From Comamonadaceae bacterium PBBC2 (GTDB taxonomy: Bacteria > Pseudomonadota > Gammaproteobacteria > Burkholderiales > Burkholderiaceae_C): a stretch of DNA of 64,000 bases. The stretch is taken from contig NKIO01000009.1 of NCBI GenBank assembly GCA_002255935.1, forward strand, positions 1-64,000, in the 5' to 3' direction. Positions 1-9,801 of the stretch are shown here, one piece after another (the stretch's first letter is position 1; every line of letters starts with the position of its first letter). A program made the translations under genes and the position numbers. The notes below the pieces were generated by a model. That model worked only from the letters and a program-made list of their open reading frames with translations, did not search any database and was not told where the DNA came from.

Positions 1-28
1 GGATGTTCAACCAGGGGTCATAGGGCAG

Positions 29-154
29 TTAGAGAAACAAACCATAAATCCAAGAGGTCCCCCCGATCATGAACAAAGAGGCCAGCAACAACTCCGTACG
101 GCTGAATGTCCCTTCCCACAGTTGAACCACCCTCTGAAGCACCAACGCGCGCAT
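29..154 (-). CDS. candidate small membrane protein (41 aa), unrecognised
   Basis: An uninterrupted minus-strand reading frame runs from ATG at 154 to TAA at 29 (an in-frame ATG also lies at 160). The predicted peptide has an amphipathic N-terminal half with several Arg residues and a hydrophobic C-terminal half, residues about 21-41 (starting ELLLASLFMI), long enough for one membrane span. An AGGG stretch sits about 7 bases before the ATG at 154, and a sigma70-like promoter can be drawn at 212-241. The segment lies downstream of gspC on the same strand. I recognise no family; the length and single hydrophobic helix are the only support, and a chance ORF or the leader of an RNA are real alternatives. 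Confidence 0.3.
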   Translation of the reverse strand: MRALVLQRVVQLWEGTFSRTELLLASLFMIGGTSWIYGLFL

Positions 155-211
155 ACCCATCCCTGAAAATTGAAATTATTAATTTTTCATACTTTTTTAG
201 CAGTATCTCAG

Positions 212-241
212 ATTATTGGATTCTCAGTAGTTCACTTGCAA
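212..241 (-). promoter_or_regulatory. candidate sigma70-type promoter
   Basis: On the minus strand TTGCAA (241-236) and AATAAT (217-212) are separated by 18 bases, inside an AT-rich patch (about 160-240) that stands out from the GC-rich surroundings. It points at the small ORF starting at 154. The match is by eye only. The rest of 155-328 shows no gene that I can support. Confidence 0.3.
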
Positions 242-328
242 CTGCCAGCGCTCGCCCAGTGAAATGGCGAACAGCCCCTCAAGGCCAAAGCATCAAAGGG
301 CTGGCGTGGGCGCGGGTGCGCCCAAACA

Positions 329-781
329 TCAGGGGGTTTGCAGCGCGGGCAATTGCAAGGTCCGCTGTTTGGGACCATTGACCAGAGCGCCCAAATGGGC
401 TTTTCTCGGCTCCAAGCCTTGGAGCACCAAGCCATCGCCAACGGCTTGCCCCACTTGGTACGGCTTGGGCGCTTGGCCATCGATGGCGATCAGTGCGCTG
501 CCTTGCCCAGAAGGACCGGAGATCACCCCGACCAATTGCAGACGGTCTGCCGCCGAAGGGGCCGCTTCGAGGGGCACAGCGCCCAAGACGCGATTCCATT
601 GAGCCGACCCGACCTGGTCAGGCGCTGGACTGGTGGCCACCATCGCCGCTGGGATGGCGGACGCGCTGGGGAACAGCCAAACCCAATACCCCAAACTGAG
701 TGTGGCAGCGCACCAAACAGCCCCTGTGACCCATGCGGTGGGACGGATGCGCTGGCGGGCAGTGGGAGAAAAGGCGGGCAT
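329..781 (-). CDS. gspC: type II secretion system protein GspC (short form)
   Basis: 150 aa inner-membrane protein that links the secretin GspD to the inner-membrane platform. A cytoplasmic N-terminus is followed by one membrane span (about residues 20-38, rich in Trp and Ala) and a periplasmic region with the homology-region pattern (LVGVISG...G.ALIAIDGQAPKPYQVGQ) typical of GspC. The PDZ or coiled-coil C-terminal domain of the roughly 270 aa enterobacterial protein is absent, as in other short GspC/PulC-type proteins. ATG at 781 was chosen over an upstream TTG at 808. It is divergent from gspG with only 21 bases between start codons, so the two transcripts must share or overlap promoter sequence. 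The family call rests on the HR-type region and the gsp neighbours. Confidence 0.75.
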   Translation of the reverse strand: MPAFSPTARQRIRPTAWVTGAVWCAATLSLGYWVWLFPSASAIPAAMVATSPAPDQVGSAQWNRVLGAVPLEAAPSAADRLQLVGVISGPSGQGSALIAIDGQAPKPYQVGQAVGDGLVLQGLEPRKAHLGALVNGPKQRTLQLPALQTP

Positions 782-802
782 GCACAGATTATGATGGAAG
801 CC

Positions 803-1240
803 ATGCAAACACCTCAGCCTTCCCGCTCACGCCGCCAACACGGCTTCACCCTGATTGAACTGATGGTCGTGCTGGCCATCATTGGCGTTTTGGCCGCCCT
901 GATCGTGCCCAATGTGCTGGGTCGCGCCGACGATGCCCGCATGACGGCCGCCCGCACCGACGTGGGCAACCTGATGCAGGCGCTCAAGCTCTACAAGCTG
1001 GACAACCAACGCTACCCCAGCGCCGAACAAGGCCTCAAAGCCTTGATCGCCAAGCCCACCACCGAACCCGTGCCGCTCAACTGGAAGTCTTACCTGGACA
1101 TATTGCCCAACGACCCCTGGGGTCGCCCCTACCAGTACATGAACCCCGGCATCAAGGGCGAGGTGGATGTGCTGTCCTTTGGCGCTGACGGTCAAGCCGG
1201 TGGCGAGGGCAACAATGCGGACATCGGCAGCTGGCAGTAA
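803..1240 (+). CDS. gspG: type II secretion system major pseudopilin GspG
   Basis: 145 aa major subunit of the type II secretion pseudopilus. A short basic leader ends in G at the prepilin peptidase site, followed by FTLIELMVVLAIIGVLAALI, the classical type IV pilin N-terminal helix with Glu at +5. The C-terminal part has the GspG hallmarks YPSAEQGLKALI, PWGRPYQYMNPG and a calcium-loop region ending in DIGSW. I start it at ATG 803 because this gives a normal leader; in-frame ATGs at 791 and 794 are possible. It is the first gene of the plus-strand gsp operon and overlaps gspH by 26 bases. The prepilin peptidase (GspO/PilD) is not in the window. Confidence 0.95.
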   Translation: MQTPQPSRSRRQHGFTLIELMVVLAIIGVLAALIVPNVLGRADDARMTAARTDVGNLMQALKLYKLDNQRYPSAEQGLKALIAKPTTEPVPLNWKSYLDILPNDPWGRPYQYMNPGIKGEVDVLSFGADGQAGGEGNNADIGSWQ

Positions 1241-1682
1241 GCCAGCTCAGACCTTCGCCCCAGGCTTCACATTGCTGGAGCTTTTGGTGGTGGTGGCGTT
1301 GATCGCCATCGCCACAGCTGGGGTGAGTCTGTCCTTGCGTGGCAGTGCAGACAGCGCCTTGGAGCGTGACGCCACACGGCTGGCCGCCTTGATGGAAACC
1401 GCCCGGGCCCAATCGCGCGCCAGCGGCTTGACGGTGGTGTGGCGCAACACCCCCACAGGGTTTGTGTTTGAAGGCTTACCGTCTCCTGGCCTGCCGCAAA
1501 ACTGGCTGAACGACAGCACACGTGCAGCCCAGCCGCTGGCGGTGGTGCTGGGACCTGAACCCTTGATCGCGCCACAAAGCATTGCCTTGGTGAGCACGCA
1601 GGGCGCAGGCAGCATCTGGCTGGTCAGCGATGGCCTCAGGCCTTTTCAGGTGCAGCGCAGCCCTGGCCGGACGACGCCATGA
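1215..1682 (+). CDS. gspH: type II secretion system minor pseudopilin GspH
   Basis: 155 aa minor pseudopilin. The leader ends in PGFTLLELLVVVALIAIAT, the prepilin-peptidase site plus hydrophobic helix with Glu at +5. The remainder (SLRGSADSALERDATRLAALMETARAQS) matches the GspH/FimT pattern in which a helix precedes a beta-rich globular domain. It begins inside the end of gspG (26-base overlap) and its stop overlaps the gspI start by four bases (ATGA), so translation is coupled. ATG 1215 gives a 16-18 residue leader, usual for the family. GspH is thought to sit near the tip of the pseudopilus. Confidence 0.85.
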   Translation: MRTSAAGSKPAQTFAPGFTLLELLVVVALIAIATAGVSLSLRGSADSALERDATRLAALMETARAQSRASGLTVVWRNTPTGFVFEGLPSPGLPQNWLNDSTRAAQPLAVVLGPEPLIAPQSIALVSTQGAGSIWLVSDGLRPFQVQRSPGRTTP

Positions 1683-2038
1683 AACGCTTGTCCAAGGGCT
1701 TCACGCTGATCGAGGTGCTGGTGGCGCTGGGCATTGTGGCCGTGGCGCTGATGGCCGGACTTCAAGCCACGGGCTCGCTCAGCCGCAACGCCGAGCGGCA
1801 AAGCCTGAGCATGTTGGGCCAGATCTGCGCCGACAACGAACTGATCCGCTTGCGCCTGCGCAGGCAATTGCCCGACACGGGCAGCAGCGACGTGGAATGC
1901 CTGCAGGCCGGGCAAGCCTTGCAGGTCCATCTGAGCGTCAAGACCACGCCCAACCCCAACTTCCGACGGGTGGACGCCCGGGTGCTCCAGCAAGGCGAGT
2001 TCATCTTGCAAGTGTCCACTGTGATGGGGCGCAACTGA
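1679..2038 (+). CDS. gspI: type II secretion system minor pseudopilin GspI
   Basis: 119 aa minor pseudopilin. The very short leader MKRLSKG is followed by FTLIEVLVALGIVAVALMAG, the cleavage site and N-terminal helix. The body has the GspI pattern with ADNELIRLRLR after the helix, then the beta-sheet domain (QVHLSVKTTPNPNFRRVDARV). GspI forms the tip complex with GspJ and GspK. It overlaps gspH by four bases and gspJ by one base (TGATG), typical of tight translational coupling in gsp operons. Confidence 0.88.
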   Translation: MKRLSKGFTLIEVLVALGIVAVALMAGLQATGSLSRNAERQSLSMLGQICADNELIRLRLRRQLPDTGSSDVECLQAGQALQVHLSVKTTPNPNFRRVDARVLQQGEFILQVSTVMGRN

Positions 2039-2727
2039 TGCACTTCGCGCCTCAACGCCACGCAGGCTTCACCTTGATCGAGGTGCTGGTGGCCATCACC
2101 GTCATGGCTTTGATGTCCCTCATGGCCTGGCGCGGGCTGGACGGCATGCTGCGCTCGCAAAGCGGCTTGCAAAGCCGCGCCGATGAGGTGCGCACCTTGC
2201 AAGCGGGCCTGGCCCAGTGGCAAACCGATCTGGACCAAATGACCGAATTGAACGAGACCCCCAGCTGGCTGTGGGATGGCAAGGTCTTGCGCCTGACACG
2301 CCGCGCCAACGCCCAGGACGAAGCGATTCAGGTGATCGCCTGGACCTGGCGCAGCGATGCACTTCGGCCCGGTGGCGGCGATTGGCAGCGCTGGCAATCG
2401 GCCCCTGTGACCACCCAAGCGGCCTGGCGCCAAGCCTGGGACCTGGCAGAGCAGTGGAGCCAAACCCCCACGGAAGTCAGCCGAGCCGCTCAGGTGCAGG
2501 TCCACCCCCTGTCGGGCTGGCAAATTTTTGTGCACCGGGGCGGCAGCTGGGCCAACCCCTTGTCCAGTGATGTGGTCACGGTGGGCAACACCAATGCGCC
2601 CACCGCCAAACCAGGCACCCCACCCGATGGCGTGCGCTTGATCTTGAGCCTGCCCCAAGGTCCCGTCGGCTCTGGCCCCTTGACGCTGGACTGGATAAGG
2701 CCCACCTTGTCAGGCGGCACGCCATGA
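2038..2727 (+). CDS. gspJ: type II secretion system minor pseudopilin GspJ
   Basis: 229 aa minor pseudopilin, the largest after GspK. N-terminus MHFAPQRHAG is followed by FTLIEVLVAITVMALMSLMA, the pilin-type site. The GspJ feature AWRGLDGMLRSQ follows the helix, and the body contains alternating strands (QVHPLSGWQIFVHRGGSWANP) and ends in a short proline-containing segment. The start at 2038 overlaps the gspI stop and gives a ten-residue leader. Its stop overlaps the gspK start (ATGA at 2724). It is expected to form the ternary tip complex with GspI and GspK. Confidence 0.85.
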   Translation: MHFAPQRHAGFTLIEVLVAITVMALMSLMAWRGLDGMLRSQSGLQSRADEVRTLQAGLAQWQTDLDQMTELNETPSWLWDGKVLRLTRRANAQDEAIQVIAWTWRSDALRPGGGDWQRWQSAPVTTQAAWRQAWDLAEQWSQTPTEVSRAAQVQVHPLSGWQIFVHRGGSWANPLSSDVVTVGNTNAPTAKPGTPPDGVRLILSLPQGPVGSGPLTLDWIRPTLSGGTP

Positions 2728-3689
2728 AGCGGCAAAAAGGCGCGGCATTGCTGGTGGCCATGCTGGTCGTGGCCTTGGTGGCCACGCTGGCCAGCGCCGC
2801 TTTGTGGCAACAATGGCGTCAAGTTGAAATCGAATCGGCCGAACGCGACCGCAGCCAAACCGCTTGGATGATGACCGGTGCGCTCGATTGGTCGCGCCTG
2901 ATCTTGCTCGAAGACGCGAAGTCCCAACAAGGGGGCCAAGCCGACCATTTGGGAGAACCCTGGGCCTTGCCCGTGCAGGAATCCAAGCTGTCCACCTTTT
3001 TGTCACAAGACCAAAAATGGCAAGACGGCGATGCCGAAGTGTTTCTGTCGGGCTACATCACCGATGCCCAATCCCGGCTCAACCTGCGCAACCTGATCGT
3101 CAACGGCACGCTGTCCCTGCCTGAGCTTGTCGCTTGGCGTCGCTTGTTTGAACAATTGGGCCTGCCGCTGGGCGAGCTCGGCAGCATGGTTCGGCTCTTG
3201 CCTTTGGCCCAGACCAGCGCCAACGAAGCCGATGCCAGGCCTTCATCGACCGCGCCGCTGATGCCGCAGCGCACGGCGCAGCTGGTCTGGCTGGGCATGA
3301 GCCACCAAACGGTCGCAGCCCTGGAGAACTTCGTCACCGTCTTGCCCGAGACCACCACCGTCAACCTGAACACGGCACCCGCCGAAGTGCTGATGGCCTG
3401 CCTGCCCGGCCTGGACATGGCCGGTGCACGGCAGCTGCTGGCGCAACGCCAGCGCGCCCACTGGACCAGCCTGGAAGACTTGCGACAGGCACTGGGCCCG
3501 GATGGCAAGCTTTTGGACAACAAACGGCACGGCGTTCAAAGCAGCTTTTTCGAGATCAACGGCCGCATGCGCATCGACCAAGTCGTGCAACAAGAACGGG
3601 CGCTGGTCAAACGCGAAGGCAGCAACGCGGTGCGCATGCTTTGGCGCGTGCGCACGCCTTTGTGGGTGCCCAACGCGCCCCTACAATGA
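2724..3689 (+). CDS. gspK: type II secretion system minor pseudopilin GspK
   Basis: 321 aa tip pseudopilin. Leader MKRQKGAALLVAMLVVALVATLAS has the GspK version of the cleavage motif, with no Glu at +5, which is the normal state for GspK. The GspK-specific elements are DAQSRLNLRNLI early in the globular part, TVNLNTAPAEVLMACLPGLD (the helix-hairpin-helix-like region) and a C-terminal domain with FFEINGRMRI. It closes the pseudopilin block and is seven bases before gspL. GspK caps the pseudopilus and is thought to control its length. Confidence 0.9.
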   Translation: MKRQKGAALLVAMLVVALVATLASAALWQQWRQVEIESAERDRSQTAWMMTGALDWSRLILLEDAKSQQGGQADHLGEPWALPVQESKLSTFLSQDQKWQDGDAEVFLSGYITDAQSRLNLRNLIVNGTLSLPELVAWRRLFEQLGLPLGELGSMVRLLPLAQTSANEADARPSSTAPLMPQRTAQLVWLGMSHQTVAALENFVTVLPETTTVNLNTAPAEVLMACLPGLDMAGARQLLAQRQRAHWTSLEDLRQALGPDGKLLDNKRHGVQSSFFEINGRMRIDQVVQQERALVKREGSNAVRMLWRVRTPLWVPNAPLQ

Positions 3690-3696
3690 AGACCAC

Positions 3697-4920
3697 ATGC
3701 GCACACTGATTCTTCAACTGCCAATCGGACCGCCACAGGCCAACACCCTGTACCCGCACGCTTGGACAGAAGGCACTGTGCACACCGCGCCCTTGAGCCT
3801 GAAATGGGCCAGCAGCGCCTTGCTCCCCAAGCTCGACCGCGCATCGGAGCTGGTGCTCATGCTGCCGGCACTGGCCCTGTCGTGGCACCGTGTGGAACTG
3901 CCCCCTGGTCTGCACAAACAAAAAGCACGCCTCCAAGCGGCCCTGCATGGCCTGCTCGAAGAGCGATTGCTGGACGACCCGGCCCAATTGCACATAGCGC
4001 TGCCCAGTGCTTGGAAAAATACCCCATCGGCATGGGTCGCGGTGTGTGACAAAGCCTGGCTGCAAGCCCACCTGAGCGCGCTGGAGTCTCAAGGGCTGAC
4101 CGTGCACCGCATCGTGCCGGAATTCGCCCCCGACGCGGCTTGCCTGCAAATCACGGTCACCGGTGATGCCGAGACCGGATGGCTCTGGGCCAGCCAGGCT
4201 GAACGTGGCGTTTGGGGCAGCCCCTTGGCCAGCTTAGACACAGCGACTTGGTCCCCTCAAGTTTTGGAGGGCGCTGACATCCAAGCCGAGCCTGCGGTGG
4301 TGGCCCTGACATCGCAAAAATTGCAAACACCGGCTCGCTTGATGCCTCCGGCCCAACACTGGTTGGCCGCCATCGCCAGCGATTGGGATCTGGCGCAATT
4401 TGAGTTCCAGTCCGATGCACGCGCTCGCCAATTGAAAACCCTGCAACGTGTGGCCAGCGATCTTTGGCAGCACCCGCAATGGCGCTGGGCGCGCTGGGGC
4501 CTGGGCTTGCTGCTGTGCAGCCAGCTGATCGGCTTGAACGCTTGGGCTTGGAAGACCCGCGCCAACTGGCAAGCCCAACAACAAGCCTGGTCGCAGATGC
4601 TGCGCGAGACCCTGCCAGGCACCCGTGTAGTGGTCGATGCCCCCTTGCAAATGCAGCAAGGTGTGGCCCGCCTGCGCCAAAATGCTGGGGCTTTGACGCC
4701 TGGCGATCTGGAGTCCATGCTCTTGGCGCTCGGCGAGGCCTTGCCGCCCCAAGTGGCGGCACCACGCCAGTGGCGCTTGAACGACGGTCAATTGCGGCTG
4801 GATGGCTGGACGCTGTCCGACGCGGAGCAACAAGCCATCCAACAGGCCTTGAGCCAGCAAGGCTACCCATGGCGTGCCGAGGGCGAGGCATGGGTGATGA
4901 GCCCACGAGGTACGCCATGA
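3697..4920 (+). CDS. gspL: type II secretion system inner-membrane platform protein GspL
   Basis: 407 aa bitopic protein that couples the ATPase GspE to the membrane platform. The large N-terminal cytoplasmic domain (about residues 1-265, actin-like fold in the family) contains LVLMLPALALSWHRVELPPGLHKQK. A membrane span lies at about residues 268-285 (WARWGLGLLLCSQLIGLNAWAW), followed by a periplasmic ferredoxin-like domain. ATG 3697 was chosen because upstream codons belong to gspK's overlapping frame and the gene follows the gspK stop by seven bases. The stop overlaps the gspM start by four bases. Confidence 0.85.
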   Translation: MRTLILQLPIGPPQANTLYPHAWTEGTVHTAPLSLKWASSALLPKLDRASELVLMLPALALSWHRVELPPGLHKQKARLQAALHGLLEERLLDDPAQLHIALPSAWKNTPSAWVAVCDKAWLQAHLSALESQGLTVHRIVPEFAPDAACLQITVTGDAETGWLWASQAERGVWGSPLASLDTATWSPQVLEGADIQAEPAVVALTSQKLQTPARLMPPAQHWLAAIASDWDLAQFEFQSDARARQLKTLQRVASDLWQHPQWRWARWGLGLLLCSQLIGLNAWAWKTRANWQAQQQAWSQMLRETLPGTRVVVDAPLQMQQGVARLRQNAGALTPGDLESMLLALGEALPPQVAAPRQWRLNDGQLRLDGWTLSDAEQQAIQQALSQQGYPWRAEGEAWVMSPRGTP

Positions 4921-5435
4921 AACAAGCGCTGCAAACCTTCAAAGCCCCCATGCACGCCTTTTGGCAGCAGCGCAGCCCGCGCGAGCGACGCGCTTTGCAA
5001 TGGGCCGCCGTGGTCCTTGGCCTTGCCGCCCTCTGGTCGGTGGCTTTGGCGCCGGCCTTGCGCACCTGGCAAGAAGCCCCCAACAAACAAATCGAGCTGG
5101 ACCGGCAAACCCAACACATGCAGCAACTGCAGGCGCAAGCGCGGCAATGGCAGGCATCCCCTGCGATCAGCCGCGCTCAAGCGATCGAATGGCTGCAAGC
5201 ACATGCCAAGGACTTGGGCCCCGATGCCAAACTGCAAGTGCAAGGCGAGCTGGTGCAGCTGAGTGTTCAAGCCGCACCTGCAGACGCACTGGCCCAATGG
5301 ATAGGACAGGCCCGCGAACACGCCCGGGCCAGGCCCGTGCAAGCGCAAATGCAGCAGGCACCGTCCCCATCCAAGGCGAACACGACCCCACAGGTGATGT
5401 GGGCCGGCACCCTGCAGCTGAGCCTGCCCGAATGA
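4917..5435 (+). CDS. gspM: type II secretion system protein GspM
   Basis: 172 aa bitopic inner-membrane protein. A short cytoplasmic arm with the pattern FWQQRSPRERRALQWAA precedes a membrane span (about residues 30-46) and a periplasmic domain with long Gln/Ala-rich helices. The NPRERR-type element before the span and the position directly after gspL identify it. GspM stabilises GspL. It overlaps gspL by four bases; gspN follows after seven bases. Confidence 0.82.
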   Translation: MKQALQTFKAPMHAFWQQRSPRERRALQWAAVVLGLAALWSVALAPALRTWQEAPNKQIELDRQTQHMQQLQAQARQWQASPAISRAQAIEWLQAHAKDLGPDAKLQVQGELVQLSVQAAPADALAQWIGQAREHARARPVQAQMQQAPSPSKANTTPQVMWAGTLQLSLPE

Positions 5436-5442
5436 GCCCAGC

Positions 5443-6252
5443 ATGAAACGCGCACCATCGCCCAATGCCGCCTCGGCCACCCCATGGGGCTGGGCGCTGA
5501 CCGGCGCTTTGCTGGGGGCCTTGTTGGCCAGCGCGGTCTGGGCACCCGCGCGTTGGCTGTCCGAGGCCTTGCGCCAAATCACGCATCAACAGGTGCAACT
5601 GGACAGCCCGCGCGGCACGGTCTGGCAAGGCTCGGCGCAAATCACCCTGAGCGGTGGCAGTGGCAGCCGCGATGCCCAAACCCTGCCTGGGCGCCTGCAT
5701 TGGCGCATCGAGCCGGGCCTGAGCACCTGGAAGCTGCAGCTGCGCGCCGATTGCTGCATGGACCAAGCCGCCCAAGCCACCGTGCGTGCGGGCTGGGCCA
5801 CCCAGCAAGTGCAGCTGGACGATCACCTGTCGCGCTGGCCCGCCGCTTGGTTGTCGGGTTTAGGCGCGCCTTGGAACACGCTTCAGGCCGAAGGACAGCT
5901 GCAGTTGCGCACCGAAAACTTGCAATTGCAATGGGCCGACGGTCGCTTGCAAATGCAAGGGCTGGCCGAATTGGAAGCACTGCGCATGGCCTCGCGCTTG
6001 AGCACCTTGAAACCCATGGGCAGCTACCGGGTGCAAGTTCTGGGCTCACCACAAGGCAGTGCCACACCCCAATTGCTTTTGAGCACCCTGCAAGGTCCGC
6101 TGCAATTGCAAGGCCAGGGCCAATGGGTGGGCAACAGGCTCCATTTTTCTGGCGAAGCCAGCGCCGACGCAGGCACTGAAACCGCTTTGTCCAATTTGCT
6201 GAACATCATCGGCCGTCGTCAAGGCACGCGCAGCCTGCTCACATTGGGATGA
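5443..6252 (+). CDS. gspN: type II secretion system protein GspN
   Basis: 269 aa protein with one N-terminal membrane span (about residues 16-36) and a periplasmic beta-rich domain. The motif LDSPRGTVWQGSAQI near residue 46 and LSTLQGPLQLQGQGQW near the C-terminus are characteristic of GspN, which resembles AsmA-type folds. GspN is not present in every type II system and its role is not firmly known. It is nested between gspM and gspD (four-base gap). Confidence 0.82.
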   Translation: MKRAPSPNAASATPWGWALTGALLGALLASAVWAPARWLSEALRQITHQQVQLDSPRGTVWQGSAQITLSGGSGSRDAQTLPGRLHWRIEPGLSTWKLQLRADCCMDQAAQATVRAGWATQQVQLDDHLSRWPAAWLSGLGAPWNTLQAEGQLQLRTENLQLQWADGRLQMQGLAELEALRMASRLSTLKPMGSYRVQVLGSPQGSATPQLLLSTLQGPLQLQGQGQWVGNRLHFSGEASADAGTETALSNLLNIIGRRQGTRSLLTLG

Positions 6253-6256
6253 ACCC

Positions 6257-8380
6257 ATGCACACACTGAACACATTCTTCAAATCAGGCCGTTTGTCGGT
6301 CATGGCGCTGGCGCTGGCCCTGGCCAGCTCGGGCTGGGCTTGGGCGCAAGCGCCCGGCCAAAAAGCCAAAGGCAAAGAGCCCATCACGCTGAACTTCGTG
6401 AACGCCGACATCGAAGCCGTGGCCCGCACACTGGCCAGTTTGTCCGGTCACAACGTGGTGGTCGACCCCCGCGTCAAAGGCACCCTGTCGCTGTCGAGCC
6501 AAGTGGCCGTGCCGCCCGCGCAGGCCCTGCACCTGTTTGCCACCCAGCTGCGCACGCAAGGCTTTGCACTGATCGAATCCGCAGGCCTGTACACCGTGCT
6601 GCCCGAAGCCGAAGCCAAGCTGCAAAGCGGCACGGTTTCTGCCGGCCCTGTGGCCGCCAGCAGCGGCCAAGTGATCACACAGATTTTTCGCCTGAACCAC
6701 GAAAACGCCAACAACCTCGTGCCCATCTTGCGGCCGCTGATCAGCCCCAACAACACCATCAACGTCAACCCCGGCACCAACGCGCTGGTGGTCACCGACT
6801 ACAGCGACAACCTGCAACGCCTAGGCCGCATCATCGCGGCGCTGGATGTGGCCAACGCCACCGGGGTGGAAGTGATCCGCCTGCAACACGGCATCGCCGC
6901 CGACATGGCGGTCATGGTGCAGCGCCTGATCGACTCGGGCGCCGCAGCGGGTGCTGCCGGTGTGGCCAGCGCGGGGCCAGCGCAGTCGGATGCCGGCTTC
7001 AAAACCACAGTGCTGGCCGAAGCCCGCACCAATGCCCTGATCGTGCGCGCCGCCAACCCGGCCAAGCTGGCCTTGACGCGCAGCCTGATCGAACAGCTGG
7101 ACCAACCCAACGCCACCGGCGCACGGGCGGCCAGCGGCAACATCCATGTGGTGTACCTGAAAAACGCCGACGCCACCAAACTGGCCGCCACACTGCGCGC
7201 CGCCATCAGCAGCAGTGCCACGGGCGGTTCTGGCGGCGCCTTTGGCGGCACCACGGGCAGCAATTCGGGCAGCATGAGCAGTGGCAGCAACGCACCGCCT
7301 GCCAACAGCACGCTGGGCAGCAGCACAGGCAACAGCGGCCAGCCCTCCACCGGCGGCCAGATCCAGGCCGACCCGGCCACCAACTCGCTCATCATCACCG
7401 CACCCGAGCCCCAATACCGCCAACTGCGCAGCGTGATCGACATGCTGGACCAACGCCGCGCACAGGTCTTTGTGGAAAGCCTGATCGCAGAAGTCAGCGC
7501 CGACAAAGCCGCCGAGTTTGGCGTGCAGTGGATGAGCGGCACGGGCACGGGCAGCAACACCGTCGGCGTGATGGGCACCAACTTCTCGGTGGGGGGCACC
7601 AATTTGCTGTCCTTGGCAGCCAACGCCGCCAAAGGCACTTACGCCGCATCCCCCGGCTTCAACATCGCCGCCGGCCAGCAGCGCAATGGCGTGCTGGCGC
7701 TGGGTGCGTTGGCGAGGTTTTTGCAAACCAATGGCGATGCCAACATCTTGTCCACGCCCAATTTGCTGACGCTTGACAACGAAGAGGCCAAGATCGTGAT
7801 CGGCCAAAACGTGCCCTTTGTGACCGGTCAGTACACCGCCAACAACAGCACCAATGGCGCGGTCAACCCCTTCCAGACCATCGAGCGCAAAGACGTGGGC
7901 TTGACCTTGCGCGTCAAACCCCAGATCAGCGAAAGCGGCACCGTGAAGATGCAGATCTTCCAAGAAGTCAGCAGCATCGACAGCAAAAGCTCCAGCACCT
8001 CGGGCCTGATCACCAACAAACGCTCGATTGAGTCGAGTGTGCTGGTCGAAGACGGCTCCATCGTGGTGCTGGGCGGCTTGCTGCAAGACGACACCAGCAG
8101 CAGCCAAGAAAAAGTGCCCGGCATTGGCGACATCCCCTTCCTGGGCAATTTGTTCAAGGCCGAAACCCGCAGCCGCAAGAAAACCAACCTGATGGTGTTC
8201 CTGCGGCCGGTGGTGGTGCGTGATGGCGCGGCCACCGAGGCCCTGTCTTTGGGCCGCTACGAACAAATGCGCTTGAACCAAATGAGCAACCAGCCGGCCG
8301 CCACCACCGCCATGCCGATCGAAGGCGCTGCCGTATTGCCCAGCCTGACGCCTGTGGTGCCACCCGCCACCAAGCCTTAA
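6257..8380 (+). CDS. gspD: type II secretion system secretin GspD
   Basis: 707 aa outer-membrane channel subunit. A signal peptide ends near residue 31-33 (SSGWAWAQA). N0 (ITLNFVNADIEAVARTLASL), N1, N2 and N3 domains follow. A Ser/Gly/Asn-rich linker of about 50 residues (around 315-365) interrupts the N3 domain. The C-terminal secretin domain carries VPFVTGQYT and VPGIGDIPFLGNLFK. No separate GspS pilotin gene is nearby. Length is normal for the family (650-750 aa). It sits four bases after gspN and three before gspE. Confidence 0.95.
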   Translation: MHTLNTFFKSGRLSVMALALALASSGWAWAQAPGQKAKGKEPITLNFVNADIEAVARTLASLSGHNVVVDPRVKGTLSLSSQVAVPPAQALHLFATQLRTQGFALIESAGLYTVLPEAEAKLQSGTVSAGPVAASSGQVITQIFRLNHENANNLVPILRPLISPNNTINVNPGTNALVVTDYSDNLQRLGRIIAALDVANATGVEVIRLQHGIAADMAVMVQRLIDSGAAAGAAGVASAGPAQSDAGFKTTVLAEARTNALIVRAANPAKLALTRSLIEQLDQPNATGARAASGNIHVVYLKNADATKLAATLRAAISSSATGGSGGAFGGTTGSNSGSMSSGSNAPPANSTLGSSTGNSGQPSTGGQIQADPATNSLIITAPEPQYRQLRSVIDMLDQRRAQVFVESLIAEVSADKAAEFGVQWMSGTGTGSNTVGVMGTNFSVGGTNLLSLAANAAKGTYAASPGFNIAAGQQRNGVLALGALARFLQTNGDANILSTPNLLTLDNEEAKIVIGQNVPFVTGQYTANNSTNGAVNPFQTIERKDVGLTLRVKPQISESGTVKMQIFQEVSSIDSKSSSTSGLITNKRSIESSVLVEDGSIVVLGGLLQDDTSSSQEKVPGIGDIPFLGNLFKAETRSRKKTNLMVFLRPVVVRDGAATEALSLGRYEQMRLNQMSNQPAATTAMPIEGAAVLPSLTPVVPPATKP

Positions 8381-8383
8381 GCC

Positions 8384-9796
<1,413 letters not shown>

Positions 9797-9801
9797 AGCC
9801 C

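Noticed and set aside
106-381. Plus-strand ORF in the left AT-rich segment
   Set aside because: No ribosome-binding site, mixed AT-rich and GC-rich composition and it runs into the end of gspC in antisense; no family resemblance.
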